Below, one piece after another: positions 12,044-24,890 of a stretch of DNA of 64,000 bases (within the stretch, counting starts at the first letter, position 1; the number at the start of each line of letters is the position of its first letter). Position numbers and translations under genes: made by a program. This stretch comes from Acorus gramineus. Lineage: Eukaryota; Streptophyta; Magnoliopsida; Acorales; Acoraceae. The notes under the pieces are model-generated. The model saw nothing but the letters and a program-made list of their open reading frames with translations, did no database searches and was not told the origin of the DNA. The DNA lies in the NCBI GenBank assembly GCA_030737835.1, contig CM060854.1, positions 18,575,858 to 18,639,857 of the forward strand. The letters are read 5' to 3'.

Positions 12044-12101
12044 TATTTATAGTTGCGTCATAAAGGGAGCGGATAAGGTCGAAGACAAGAAGACACGTGG
12101 C
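12044..12101 (-). promoter_or_regulatory. TATA box and ABRE/G-box of the small minus-strand gene
   Basis: Read on the minus strand, TATAAATA lies at 12051-12044, and GCCACGTGT, a G-box/ABRE core, lies at 12101-12093, about 42 bases upstream of the TATA box. ACGTGGC cores bind bZIP factors of the ABF/ABI5 group in plants. The spacing to the ATG leaves a 5' leader of about 45 bases. ABA control is inferred from the motif alone. Confidence 0.7.
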
Positions 12102-12734
12102 GGGCGATGTTGGACGTTGATCTTTCTCTTTCAACCGTCGATTTCGGGCTTGCTTTTTTTCGTGCTTTTCGGGCAATGGTGGAACCCGGCCTTGGATCCC
12201 GTAATGCCTCAATTGTCCCTGCTTTGTAAGACTGGAACGTTCGAGGAGTTCATAAGTTATAAGGGTAGTTTAGTAACATGTTAAAGTCCTTGAACATCAA
12301 AAAAGTGTGAGATTTGGAGTATTTACCGCCTTGTCCTTAGCGGAAACCGTGTGCTACCGCGTGAGATTATGTAATATAATAATATATGAATTGACAGAAG
12401 AAAAATGTTAAATACAGTATCATTTTTAATTTATATTTGTTATTAATTTTTTAAAATAGTATATTTGTATGTTTTTATAAAAAAATAAAACATATATTCT
12501 AATGAATTGTATTAATGTATTTATATTTTTTTGAAACATATGTTTTATTAACATAAATATATGTTCCATTAACTTTTTATCAACGTATATAAGACTGGAA
12601 TTGAAACTGAAAATGGATCGGATTGTAATAGCACCCAATAACAAAAACGTACGTCCACATTTCGTTATACTTACTATTCTCTCGAGTGCTCTTCAACGCA
12701 ATAACAGCAACAATAATAATTATAAAATAAAATA

Positions 12735-13221
12735 GGAAAAAATCTATAATCCCCCTGCATAAAATCCATATAATCCCTTAAATTTTTCTAAAGTCCAAAT
12801 ATTTATATAAATCTAAATAGCCCCCTAAGTTACATTTTCATTGACACATTAGGATTATCCGGTGAATCTCCAATCTGGTTAACCCTGGTTGAAAATATAG
12901 TATACTAAAACTAAAATACAATGTGTTTAAAATGTAAAAAATCATATGTAAATGATGAATTTATCTCTTCGGACAGAGTTTTATAATCTATCTGGAAGGA
13001 CAACATTATCATGTATAGAAGATTTTTTATATTTTTAACAAATTGTAGAGGGGTTGTGGTATATTGTGTTTTTAGTAAGGGTTAATAAAATAGAATATTT
13101 GTATAATATTCATCATTTGTCAACAGAAGTTTAACTCAGGTGTTTATTTGGATTACACGTGTTTTTAGGGGGTTTTATGAATTTCAGGAAGTTTACAGGG
13201 GGTTATTTGGATTTTTCCCTG
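12735..13221. mobile_element. MULE-like MITE, about 487 bp
   Basis: The ends GGAAAAAATCTATAATCCCC and (inverted) GGGAAAAATCCAAATAACCC pair over at least 25 bases. TAAAATAAAATA flanks both sides (12723-12734 and 13222-13233), containing a target duplication of 9 or more bases; its low complexity blurs the exact length. Non-coding. The GGGAAAAATNC...CCCC end style resembles that of the large MULE at 24723 and the MITE at 21336. Confidence 0.65.
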
Positions 13222-13233
13222 TAAAATAAAATA

Positions 13234-14990
13234 AAGAAATTAGACAATTGATTGAAAAGGACTGAATTACATAAATAAAAATAAAAGAATTTAAGTTTTT
13301 TAAATAATAGGGCAAGTGCACGTGATTATGACTTCCGCTTTTACTTAATTATTTATAGATAAACATGTCCAAACAAATAAATTTATTTTTTATTAATCAA
13401 AAAATAAATTTAGATATACATGGATGATGGATCTTCGGGAGACTAGGAGAGGTGTCAGATTTGTGTTATCCAATTAATATTACAGTAGGTGTGGAAAAAA
13501 AAAAACTTTATCCCCACACCAATAGTAGCTAAGTCCTTTTTAGCACTGGAACAGGGTGTATAAACTTAAACAAAGTTTTTGTTTGCACATAATAAGTCAT
13601 CGTAGTGATATAAGTTATTTTTGAATTGATAATTATTTTAATATAAATAAAAAATAAATAATTTTAATGTTTAAATGTGTTTTTATTTATTTTCATTAAA
13701 AACATAATAATAAATTTTTTTGTTATTTAATTGATCATGTATGTATATGTTATGAATAAAATGTGAATAAGATGTAGATAAGTGTTGCTCTTCATGATAT
13801 GCGTGGCCTGTTTGGCGGCAATAATGACACGGTGTTTAAGGGGGGTAAGCTTTTACTTTTAAAAACTTTTAGCTATGGTTAAATCAAGCATCAGAGATTG
13901 CGGTTTGTTGATAACGGGCATCGCAAGAATTCAGGTGCGCAACGACATTTTGATCATCATCGAATAATTGAGACTTGGGACAGCTCGAGTAGATACCTAA
14001 ACCTACCGGCCACAGTTCTATTGGGGTGCTTGCATGGGTAACCCTTCAGGTTTTTTTCTTTGTTTTTCCTTTCATGTATTTCTTCTCTCTTCTCTCCTTT
14101 GTAACTTCATTTTAGTCAAATTAAAATAGATATGTCTACATTTTATTTAAAAAAATAATAATTATAAATGTAAAAAAAATGATTTGACACCCTTGATTTA
14201 TAGAGGTGATGAGAGATGATATGTCTCACACGTAACAACGTTCAAAATTTAAAAAATCAAAATAGATACAAACTGCAGTTACAAACAGTGTTGAGCATAT
14301 TATTGGTGTTGGACATATCATTTTTCATGATTTATTGCTATTGTTGATATTGTGATTATTGTAGAAAATCTAAATCTAAGATAAAAAATAATTACATAAG
14401 ATCTATTTATAGACTCAAATAACTAATTTGGATAGATACAAATCTCAACAGAGTTTATTGACTAAGAGATTTAATCTTATCTATTACAACTGAGTCAAAC
14501 TCTTTATTCTTAATAATTATCACTTAGAGTACTGACACACTCAGTCTGTTTTGTAGCCTTGTCAATAGTCTAAAAAAGGCCACCAACCGCCTATACACTG
14601 TCTCAGTGTATACTGCACTATTGCAATGTATGGATTTTTTTATTTTTCAAAAAATAAACTCGTATATCTTGGTGTACATATCACCGTATTTACTTCAAGT
14701 GGTGAACATATATTTTTTTAAAAATGATGTAAACTGCGAATGGAGTTTCATACAGAGCTGGACATATCATGTTCCCCCAACATACAAGCGTTGTTACACT
14801 CAATTTTTTTACAGTCTAAAATACAATTTTTTATGCATCGTTCGAAATTAACACGAAGTACATGTATCCTTAATTTTTTTTTTTTACATTTACTACAATC
14901 AGTTCATTCAATTTGAAATAGAACGATAACATCTTTTATCAATACATATACATAGGTAGATTATGCGTATTATTTTTACAAAAGATATAC
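13234..14990. other. AT-rich intergenic DNA, nothing further recognised
   Basis: Only short AT-driven frames are present. A few scraps resemble ends of small repeats (for example CTATCCCCACACCAATAG near 13510, close to the MITE end at 7870), but no complete element, gene or RNA could be defined. Confidence 0.6.
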
Positions 14991-15001
14991 CGAGTCTTAA
15001 C

Positions 15002-15880
15002 TAGGCATGTTAATGGGTTGGGTCCGAGCTGCGTCAGGGTGGACTCGGACCCGACCCGTGGCAAGACCCGACGGGTCCAGGTCCAACCGAGGATCCGGCG
15101 GGTCCTTGGAAATGTGGACCCGGACTCGGACGACCCGACCCGAATACGATTAATAAAAAAAGGGAGAGCTCTTGAATTTGTTTGTCTTATCATTCTATTA
15201 GGAAAATTTTGTATAAAGCATTAGTTTTGAGCTTTCTAAACTGATGTCCTAACATTATGTTTGAACATATTTTTATACAATTCAAAATAATAAACACTAA
15301 CATATAACATTCAAAGTAAACAAAAATCTAAACAATATAACAATGAACTAAAAGGGTGAGCTAATGGTTATTTGTGTCACAAAGTAAACGTTCAAACAAT
15401 AGACACTGCATATTAATCTAAACAACACTCAAAACAATAAACACTAACATATTAACCTAAATAATAAACATAAATCATGCAACAAACCAATTAATTATAC
15501 AAATTCAAAAGCTAATAAACTAATAAGGTTTGTTAACGGATGTGTTTGGTTGGTTATGGGTTATGATTTATGGGCTTCGTTATTGATTTATAGATACAAA
15601 AAATGAGTTAAAACTTATACTTGTAACTTAATAAATAAGAAACAAAATTATGGGTCAACTAATACTAATAGTCTTGTAATATATGAGCATATACTAATAA
15701 AACAGTCGGGTCTTGGGTCCAACAGGTCAGGTCCGGGTTGAGTCGGAGCAGGGTGGACCCGGACCCGACCCGTTTGTATGTTTGGATCCACCAGGTTAGG
15801 TCCAAATCGGGTTAGGTATAAATCAGGCCAGTTACACATGTAATCAGGCCCGGGTTGGGTCCGACCGGTTGACAGGCCGA
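15002..15880. mobile_element. 879-bp hAT-type MITE with GGGTCGGGTTGGG tracts
   Basis: A perfect 8-bp duplication GTCTTAAC (14994-15001 and 15881-15888) flanks the element. Ends TAGGCATGTTAATGGG and (inverted) TCGGCCTGTCAACCGG are imperfect inverted repeats. Subterminal 130-150-bp blocks are rich in GGGTCCGGGTTGG-type words; the middle is AT-rich and non-coding. This fits non-autonomous hAT elements of plants. Confidence 0.8.
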
Positions 15881-15938
15881 GTCTTAACATTTTCCTCAAG
15901 GAACATAAACATGGTCCAAGTCTCACACTAGATTGATC

Positions 15939-16009
15939 CATGGGCCTGGTCACGTACGTTACATCCCGCAAATGTAATAGGCTTTGGCCCATGATAGACT
16001 AATTGGCCC
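15939..16009 (+). promoter_or_regulatory. Site II-like GGCCCA motifs upstream of the RINGv gene
   Basis: GGCCCA occurs at about 15985-15990 and 16004-16009 and TGGGCC at about 15940, 465-540 bases before the start codon and probably just upstream of transcription. CACGTACG near 15952 is also present. These TCP-type sites are common in broadly expressed plant genes; the role here is inferred. Confidence 0.4.
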
Positions 16010-16474
16010 ATATCTGAGGACCGTTGATGATAATTGATAAGTCTTTTTTTTACGAAATCTTATTTTTCTTGAAGAAAAAAAAAAAAAAAAGCCGACTTTG
16101 AACGCTTCGTCGTCGTCGACTTCTTCAGAGCTCCTGACGAAAATAAAAAAATATATTTTTTTTCTATCCATTTTTTCTTTCAAGAATTTGAGGTATGATG
16201 TGTTCGATTCTCTCGTTTTGATCAGTCCCCACATTTTCATTTTTTTTTTCAAATTTTTTTGGTTTGGCTTATGGTATCTACTATGGTGAAAACCTAAATT
16301 CGATGTGTCATTCGTCAAATCTCGAATTTCGAACAATTTTTCGTGTATTTTTATCGAATTCGAGTTGGATATCGATTCTTTGGCGGACAGCGTTTGATTG
16401 AGTCGAAATCGTGTCTTTCTTCGGAGTCTTGGATTAAAAATTGGATTTTTTTTGAAAGGGTTTTTCAAGTTCCG

Positions 16475-19400
16475 ATGAAGGAGGTTGAGGAGCACGAGAG
16501 GGAGACGGAGAATTTCGCGGGAGACACCGATCCCCTCCTCGAAAGCCGCGCTGGGGACGCCGATCCCCTCCTCGAGAACCGTGCGGATCCGGCGTCCGGG
16601 GGGAGCTCGGACGAGATAAAGGACGGAGAAGGGAAGGGAGGGGAGGAGGACATCGAAGCCGCTTCTGCTTCGTGCTGCCGCATCTGCCTTGAATACGATT
16701 CTGAGCCTGGTGAGAATCCGTACCTATTGAAGAATTATAAAGTGGAACATGTTTGTTTTGTGTTTGAAAAGCTATTACCTTCGGACCCTTTTTGGAGTGG
16801 ATGATATATATTCATTTAAATGGGCACTTTATCTGCTACATATCGTGTTCTAAATTGGATCAATTTGTTGGGTTTTTATCCATAGAAACTATGTTGAGAA
16901 TAATGATTTGTATCTTATTAAGATTTGATCCTTATTTGTTCAAATGCTTTTAGTCTCACATCGGAGAATACATTTTCAGAACGGTTAAAGAATTGTTCTC
17001 TTGACACTCCCAAGCTGTCTCTCTGTTTCTAAAATACTATTTTTTAAAGATATCATCAATTCGGTGGAGGTGACTTTCTGAATCATATTCATGAATTGAT
17101 GAATAATAAAACTGAGCCTCTAATTTGCTCGCCATAAGACTTTTGAAACTATGCACTATATCTTTGTTGTGCTTGGAATGCGTGCATTGTTCTTATTAAT
17201 TGTTCTACGTTTTTCTTAAAAGCACGTAATTGAGGCTTTTAATTATATGTGCATGGTGAATATTCACATTTGTTTCTCGCTACTGGATATGATGAGTATT
17301 ACAAGATCTTTTGGGTTGTGAGCATTTAGGTTTTCATAAATGTTTGGTCTTAGCCCCTTACAAGATGAGAGCCTGTCACCAGTCCAGAATTGGGGAATTA
17401 TTAGAAAGGTGCAATTTGCAATTTGGTATAGTTAAAGTTTAGTTCGGGAAAAATTGGAGTAAAAAATTATAAAATATAAATATTGATATTGACATGCACA
17501 ATCACCAATATTAAATCAAACCCATGATCTTTTAGTGATGTTATAATGTCAAGACATTACAAAGACTTTTGACTTCGAATTATAATATTTGAACTTAGGC
17601 AAAATCATCAATAAACTATACTAGAATCTATAACAGTAAAGCTTAGCATTTTTCTTTCTTTTTTGGTTTTAATTTTATTGCACAAGTAAAATATGTATCA
17701 AGTATTTAATACATATTTAAATTTGTAGAATTTGTGGATTATTGAATAAGGCATGTATTGTTACTGAAACTTGATTTAAAGGGAAATTAAACTTTTAAAG
17801 AAAAATGCACATCTGATACACAAATAAACCAACACTTCAAAGCATTAGTTAACAAGGGATTAGAGGATAATCCCATTTGCAGGAAATAGTTGCTATGTGC
17901 CTTCCTGGATTTCTAACCCAAAAACATTCAATGGGCCAGTCATTGCCCGCGGTCGCCATATTCATGCACTTTTAATGATAGCGGTTTATGTCCCTTAAAA
18001 ATTTAAATGGATATTGATGTTGCAGATCAGGTCTGTATTCATTATTATAATTATTATTGGTTTGTTGTGTTAGTGACCAAAGTTTCACTTATTGTTTATT
18101 TCTGTTGCAAGTTGTATGACAAAAACTCTTTTCTGATGCAGGCGATGAGTTGATATCTCCATGCATGTGCAAAGGGACTCAACAGTTTGTTCACCGCTCA
18201 TGCCTTGATCATTGGCGCTCAGTGAAGGTCTTCTTTCTTGGTCTTTCAGTGTTGTATTTTTTCTGTATAGAATTGTTAAAATTTGAACAGAATTTATTAC
18301 ATTGGGGGTAAATGCTTATTTTTCTGTTTTGTCTTTAGGAAGGGTTTGCTTTCTCACATTGTACAACTTGTAAGGCTCGGTTCCACCTACGGGTTGAGTT
18401 ATTAGAGGATTACCCATGGCGAAAGATGAAATTTCGAATTTTCGTTGCTAGAGATGTCCTCATCGTCTTCCTGGCAGTGCAAACGGTAAGAATAGTTGCT
18501 AGCATTTTCTTCGTACATCGACAAATTGGATGAAATAACTTTAGAGAAATTACTTGGCATGACAACTGTCAAACTAATACAGGTTTTAATCCATCTCACA
18601 TGGAAAATATTTATATAAATGGAGGCTGCTTTCATGATAGCTGTAGGGAGAAGGGAATGTTTAAGGTCCTAGGAAAATGATCATTGAAGTGTGCATCATG
18701 ATATCATGTCTTATATCCTTCTATAACCTTGTTGATAACTTGGGCATTTATCATAATCATCACTTATATCGTGCAAATTCAATTAATTTCATGCATCAAT
18801 GCTCAAATCATTACAATATCTTTGGGACTCTTCACATCTAATTAATAAATTTTATTCAGAGATGTCTCTTTTCTATGTAGAAATTGTATATGCGAATTTC
18901 ATTCTTGGTTATGGTTTCTTCTAAGCCATTTAATGCTTGAAAATTTCCAAATGATTGTACGATTTCATGGATCCACAGATATAGAAACTTTTAATTACAA
19001 AATGGCTCTTGGTTGTTCAGTTAGTATTATTGCCCATGATTCATGTCCAAGCACTCTGTCCTATGAGGATTTTGGATCCTGTGCACTTATACATATCTGA
19101 ACTTCACTTACTTTATTGGTGGTTCCATATTACAGTTGATCGCAACTATGGGCGCTATTGCATACTTTATGGACAGGAATGGGAACTTCAGGAATTCATT
19201 TAGTGATAGTTGGGACCGTATATTGTCTAAGCATCCAATACCTTTCTACTATTGCATAGGTAATACTGGAACTTAAACTTTTATATTCCTCAATATATTT
19301 CTTGCTGGACGATTGACATATTGACATGCAACAAAATCCGGAGATCTACAAGATTTTGTTGGTGATTATGGTAGGACTGTATAGATATTGAAGCATGTTG

Positions 19401-20968
19401 TGTGTGAGATATGTGGTAGCCAATAAAACCAATTTTTTTAAAACTGAACCTTTCATTGAATTGAAAAAATGGCCCGGTCAACGCTCACTAGTCAGCATTG
19501 AATTATGGCGTATTAATTATGAATTATAAATTTGAAAAAGCTTAGAAAATATTTTCACAACTTTTGACTTTATAACATCACATTATTGCACATTTTGACA
19601 AATGACAATTGGTTTTTCTTTATGGTTTAAAAATCGATTTGTTCAAGCTACTGGTGGCCAATTCTGAAAAACTACTGTTCCAATGGGTGGATTGACCTGT
19701 TTCTAAATTTTAAGTCAGTTTTTCTTTATTATGGGTCTTGACTGGAAAGGAGACCGGTCGAACCGGAGGGCCCGGTCCAGTTCTTGTTAAACATTTGAGT
19801 AAAACCACTGGACCATTGATTGAGGTGGACTTGACATAAATAGACATCAAAATTAATAGTAGGAGTATTAATTCTTTACATCCCCTTGTTACATGGAAAG
19901 TCCATTCTCTCTTAATCTTTTCAAAAAATATTTGCTCCTTCGTGAGTTGAAATTCTGTTAAGTGAAAGGTGACATTTTTGTTTATCTCCATTGGTGTCAC
20001 AGGTGTGATGGCGTTCTTTGTGCTTCTGGGTTTCTTTGGGCTTATACTGCACTGCTCAGCCATCAACAGCAGTGACCCGTGCATGGCCGGATGTCGCAAC
20101 TGTTGCTATGGATGGGGTATACTTGATTGCTTCCCTGCATCAATGGAGGCTTGCTTTGCTCTCGTCATCATCTTCGTTATTGTCTTTGCTATCCTTGGCA
20201 TCGCATATGGCTTTCTCGCTGCCACCATGGCTATTCAAAGGATCTGGCAGAGGCACTACCATATTCTTACGAAGAGGGAGCTCACAAAGGCAAGTATCTC
20301 TGTCATAGGCTGATTTTTGTTAAATTTTATTCTTCTAATTACCATTTGGAACTGATTTTCAAAAACAACTTATGCTCTAATTTGATTAAAATAAAAACAA
20401 TATTAGGGATTTTCCAACTTGTAGCCCCGCGTACATTCTTAACATGCTTTGATTTTTTTTTAAAATGTGTATATTTTATGTAACGAAGCATATTCTTTCA
20501 TAAAAATGAAGTATATACTCCGTTTATAGAAAATGTGAAACTTACACGTTTAGGTTAACGAGGTATATACTTAATTGGACAGCTATCAAGGTATATGAAA
20601 CTGCACTCGGGATTGTCAAGGGGACTGCATAACTACACCATTATTAGAAAACCAGGTTTTTCCATGAAATATGTTTCATCAACTTAACATAGAATACAAA
20701 TTCTGAAACCAAAAGCTAAAGTTTTTTAAAAAAGAACTTATTTGAAACTGATTACCTGAAAACCGATTTCGTAAAATCAAAATCCATTTGAGAATTGAAT
20801 TGCGATTGCCCTAAGTTTTTCTAGTTGAAGCGACAAAATTATTAATATACATAGTTTGTTGTTTTCATGGTGCAGGAATACGTGGTGGAGGACCTTCAAG
20901 GGTGTTATACACCACCAAAGCTTGACCCAGAACATGAAGAGCGTTTGAAATTATTGAAGCTTCTGTAG
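16475..20968 (+). CDS. RINGv (MARCH-type) membrane E3 ubiquitin ligase, 6 exons
   Basis: Transfers ubiquitin from an E2 to membrane-associated substrates. Coding exons: 16475-16709, 18142-18227, 18339-18485, 19136-19259, 20003-20289, 20876-20968; total 972 bases, 323 residues. An in-frame ATG at 16343 exists, but MKEVEEHE at 16475 fits the acidic N-terminus better. Residues about 67-124 form a C4HC3 RINGv: CRIC, then CMC, H-x2-C in VHRSC, and CTTC. Hydrophobic segments lie near 140-168, 199-220 and 248-276, so the RING should face the cytosol beside a three-span anchor. A Cys-rich loop (CMAGCRNCCYG) separates spans 2 and 3. Introns 1-4 are GT-AG; intron 5 (20290-20875) has a GC donor, AAG|GCAAGT, the only choice that keeps the conserved C-terminus in frame. 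No break is seen. Confidence 0.93.
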
Positions 20969-21335
20969 AATAATCAAAACTAGTGCTATGTTACTGTAAT
21001 TATGGACCTTGTGATCAATCAAGGGTTTGCCTTTCCCTTATCTTGACTTGATGACCGTTGTGCAATTCGTTCATAATTTTTCAGTTGGTCTCAAAAGTAG
21101 GTAATATGGTATGGTGTGTGACAACTGCATGTGACCTCTCACAATCATGTCAATTTTGCATGTTGTAAATAATATGTAATAAACTTCTTTGTCACTTGGA
21201 ATGAGCATGTCAATTATTTGAAAATATCTATATTTGTTTGGAATCTATGTTAGAAATTTTAGAAATTCTTTTATTCTTGAATAGAATGATTGGAAAACAG
21301 ATGTTGCTCTTTTCTTTTTTTATTTTAAGAAAGGG

Positions 21336-22169
21336 GGAATTGTTCAAATACCCCTGGATTAAGGGTTAATTTTTTTTTGCCCTTGGGTTTTTTTATTTTT
21401 TATTTATCCTTGAAATTTGATCTTTTTTTTTTTTTATCCCTGAATTTTCATAATATCCAAACTATCCCTTAGAGAGAGAGTTAGAGAAATACAGAAATAT
21501 TATGTGATACATACAAAAATTATGAACATAGTTATAGATATTTAATAGTTATATACAAAAATACTAAAGTACGCAAAGATGTTTATACATAAAATGGTCG
21601 TATATACATTCTCAATGTCATTACATTATCATCTGTAAATGCATTCAGTATACACAAAATTGTTATAGATACAATCTCAAAGTTTTGTTAATATGAACTG
21701 AAAATTTATGAACAATTGTAATATTTTAATAAAATTACTTATTGATCCATGTATTTAACAATTACTGAAATTAACATTTATATAATAACTACAACAAAAA
21801 CTACCAATGTGATACTCAATGACATAATCTACTCTTTACATAATAGAAATGTAATATCTTATATTATTCTTATAACAATTATAATAGAAATTACAAAAAT
21901 TATAATTTACACAACAGATATGTAATATCATATATAGAACTAAACTAAGGACATGTAAATTACAGAAATGTAACGATTAATTACAGAAATGTAATACTAA
22001 TTTACAGATGGGGGTGGTTTAGGTATAAAAAATGAGGTGGCACATGTCTACGGGCAAAAAAAAAAAAAAAAAAAAAAATCAGATTTCAAGGGTAAAGAAA
22101 AAATAAAAAAAAAGTCCGGGAGTAGAAAAAAAATTAGACCTTAGTCAAGGGGTATTTAAACAATTTTCC
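21336..22169. mobile_element. MULE-like MITE, about 834 bp
   Basis: Left end GGAATTGTTCAAATACCCC and the inverted right end GGAAAATTGTTTAAATACCC pair over more than 40 bases, continuing through GGTTAATTTTTTTT-type sequence. The interior is AT-rich and non-coding. No convincing target duplication is visible because both flanks are A-rich, so the class is a guess from end style. Confidence 0.6.
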
Positions 22170-23583
22170 AAAAAAAAACGTTTTTTTGCTATATATTCCT
22201 CCAATGCATGTTAATATTTTTATACCATTATAAATAGTATATTTAATTATATACCATCCAAATTTTATTTGATGAAAAAATATATCATGTAATATCAAAA
22301 GCTATTTTAAATAAAATTACGCTGAATATCCTCCGATATATGTTTTCATTATGCATTGTTAATTATAATACATAAATTTTAAATAATTTTCCAAAAAGGC
22401 AAGAAGCTTTGAAGATCTGATTTCACATCAGTACATCATCTTTCGTTCATAAGTATCATTTAATCAATCTTTAGAAATTTAATTGTCTAAAAAAACGTTT
22501 ATTTTTACTCTGAATCTCTGAAAAGATACAGAATCATAAATTAATATCCAGACCCTCCTAAAGCTGGGACATACAAGTGGGAGGTAATTGTTTATCTATT
22601 CTTCGTCCGGAGGCGGCAGAATGGCAACAACGCTCAAGGAAAACTTGGCTAAAAGAAGGTGATGAGAATACAAGCTTCTTCCACAGGGCTGCTTCCCAGC
22701 GCCACAGAGTTAACAAGATTCAGAAGCTGAAGATGGGCAATCGATTGTTAGAGAATCAGTCAGAGATCGAGGAGTATTTGGTGTCCTACTTCACCAATGC
22801 ACTTCAAAGAAGGGGCCAATCGATTGGGTGGACGAGGACCTGGGGCGGGTCCCTAGCGATCAGTGGCAAGGGATTGATTCTCCTATTTCTGAAGAGGAGA
22901 TCCATCGTGCTGTCTTTGATTCTGACCCAGACAAAGAGCCGGGTCCTGATGGTTTCGGAGGTCGCTTCTATCAAGTCTTCTGGGAGGTGATCAAAGGAGA
23001 TGTCGTGGAAATGTTCGAGCTGTTTTTCTCTGGATTGCAAAGCATCGGGTGCTTGAATGCGACTTTTCTAGTTCTTATTCCAAAGAACGATGGGGCAGAG
23101 GAGGCGGGGGAATACAGACCTATCAGCCTTGTCAATGTATGTTACAAGCTTATTGCAAAGGTCCTTGCAAACAGATTAAAATGTGTGGCTGCGAGTACGA
23201 TTGAGGAGAACCAGACGGTGTTTAGCCGTGGTAGATTGCTTCAGGATGGCTTTCTGACAACACAAGAGTGTATATCTGTGGTGCACTGGGACAAGCGGAG
23301 GTGAATAGTGATAAAGCTAGACTTTGCTACGATAATATTAAATGGGACTTCCTCATCAGAATTCTTCAGCAATTCGGGTTTGAACCAAACTGGACACGAA
23401 AGATCGAAGAATGCATCTCTTCAGCTAAGGCGTCCGCCAAGTAAATGGGAAACTTTGTGGTGTTTTCCACTTTCACAAGGGTCTAAGACAAGGTGATCTC
23501 CTTTTACCACTGCTATTTGTAGTGGTGGCAAATATTTTCAGTAGAATAATGAAGCTGACGGAGGAAGCGAGTAAGATCAAGGG

Positions 23584-24652
23584 TTGGGGTGCAGCTTGGT
23601 GAGTTGGGTCGGGTTAGATCTCAATCCGAGGTTGGAGAAACTCAATCCAAATCCAATCCAATCCGACCCTCAGGTTTGAGAAGCTCAACCCAAACTCAAA
23701 CCGTCGGGTTTTATTTAGGTTCGGGTTGGGTTGGGCTCGAGTTGAGTTCGGATTTGACTTAAAAAATGTATTATATTAAATAATTATAATTTTGTAATAG
23801 TCAATTATCCTCATAACAAAAAAAAAAAAAAGATGAAAATGAATAATATTTTATTTAGAGAATAAAGATATTGAAACTATAGAAATGAAAGATTCCATAT
23901 AAAAATAAATTGTACAATTCAAATTTTATTATACACTTAAAAAAATTATATTATAATTTTATTTAGAACATTTTACTTACGTATGAAAATTTCGGGTTCG
24001 GGTTACCTTAACCCTCGACTCAAACTCAACCCAAGTTAGGTTCGGGTATCTTGGGTTCGGCTCAGGTTGAACCCAAACGCTAAGGCCTAGTTTGATAAAG
24101 GGATAAGTTTTTAGGATAAGTTAGCCTAATTTATAGGGATAAAAAAATCACTATTTTTATCTAGATTTGCATATGGTAATGCTTTTTATTATCCTCATTT
24201 TTTGTGTTCTTATCCTCAATCTTGTATTTGGATCAAATATGGGATAACTTTAATTTTTTTTTAAAAATACCAGATCTATCCTTCCTATTAATGGGTCATT
24301 AATATTACTTGATAGAACACATTCTTTTTTTTTTTTTTTTTTTGGAAAGGGTAGTCATAAATGTTATCCTAATTTTACAAAATTGGGGTAAAAAATTGAG
24401 ATAAAATTTGTTCCACCTTTTATCCAGAACAAACTATCCTTATTTTTTATCTCAAAATGTGAACAATTGTCCATGCTTTATCTTTTTTTTTTTTAATGCC
24501 ATATGGGATAACAAGTAATTTAACTCAATTTTTTTATTATCCCAACCCCTTATCCCTATGCCAAACTAGGCCTTAAACTCCAACCCAAATCCACCCAAAA
24601 TTCAGGTTGGGTCAAGTTAGGTTGGGTTCAATCCATCTAAGTTGCACCCTTA
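23584..24652. mobile_element. hAT-like MITE inserted in LINE-1, carrying a Tourist MITE
   Basis: Ends TTGGGGTGCAGCTTGG and (inverted) TAAGGGTGCAACTTAG pair and resemble the TAGGGGTGCAA ends of plant hAT MITEs. ATCAAGGG (23576-23583) and ATCAAAGGG (24653-24661) are a slightly decayed 8-bp target duplication, and removing the element restores continuous LINE sequence. GGGTTCGGGTTGGG-type subterminal tracts lie at both ends. A Tourist-like MITE sits at 24084-24572. Confidence 0.8.
24084..24572. mobile_element. Tourist-like MITE, second copy
   Basis: GGCCTAGTTTGATAAAGGG and its complement CTTATCCCTATGCCAAACTAGGCC bound 489 bases similar to the RAN intron copy at 6345-6995. The flanks are TAA and TTA, a TWA-type site. 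Non-coding. It lies inside the hAT-like MITE and is therefore younger than that element. Confidence 0.8.
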
Positions 24653-24722
24653 ATCAAAGGGTTGTCCTGCTCGTCCGTGGGGTCTACCATCTCGCATGTG
24701 CAATATGCGATGATACTATCAT

Positions 24723-24843
24723 GGGAAATTAGCATTTTTAGCCCCGGAAAAATAAATATTTACAAAAATAGCCCCCCCACCCGAATATTTGCAAAAACTA
24801 GCCCCGATGGCATTTTACACTGGAGACGGATTATATATAATCC
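24723..24843 (+). repeat. MULE left terminal inverted repeat
   Basis: About 120 bases starting GGGAAATTAGCATTTTTAGC, through a C-rich block (AGCCCCCCCACCCG) and ending in the palindrome-like GGATTATATATAATCC. It pairs with 30912-31031. The T/C-rich alternation of TTTGCAAAAA and AGCCCC words is shared by both ends. Confidence 0.9.
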
Positions 24844-24890
24844 TAAAAAAAACAACTAAGGATATATAGATGCAATGCTAAAAAAAACAA

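Noticed and set aside
11505-12212. 235-residue minus-strand frame overlapping the small gene
   Set aside because: It runs through the promoter, 5' leader and 3' end in another frame and is Arg/Glu/Asp-rich repeat text; the 122-residue frame fits promoter and motif better.
16343-16474. Upstream in-frame Met as start of the RINGv ligase
   Set aside because: The extra 44 residues look like translated leader (AT-rich, no family resemblance); the Met at 16475 fits the acidic N-terminus.
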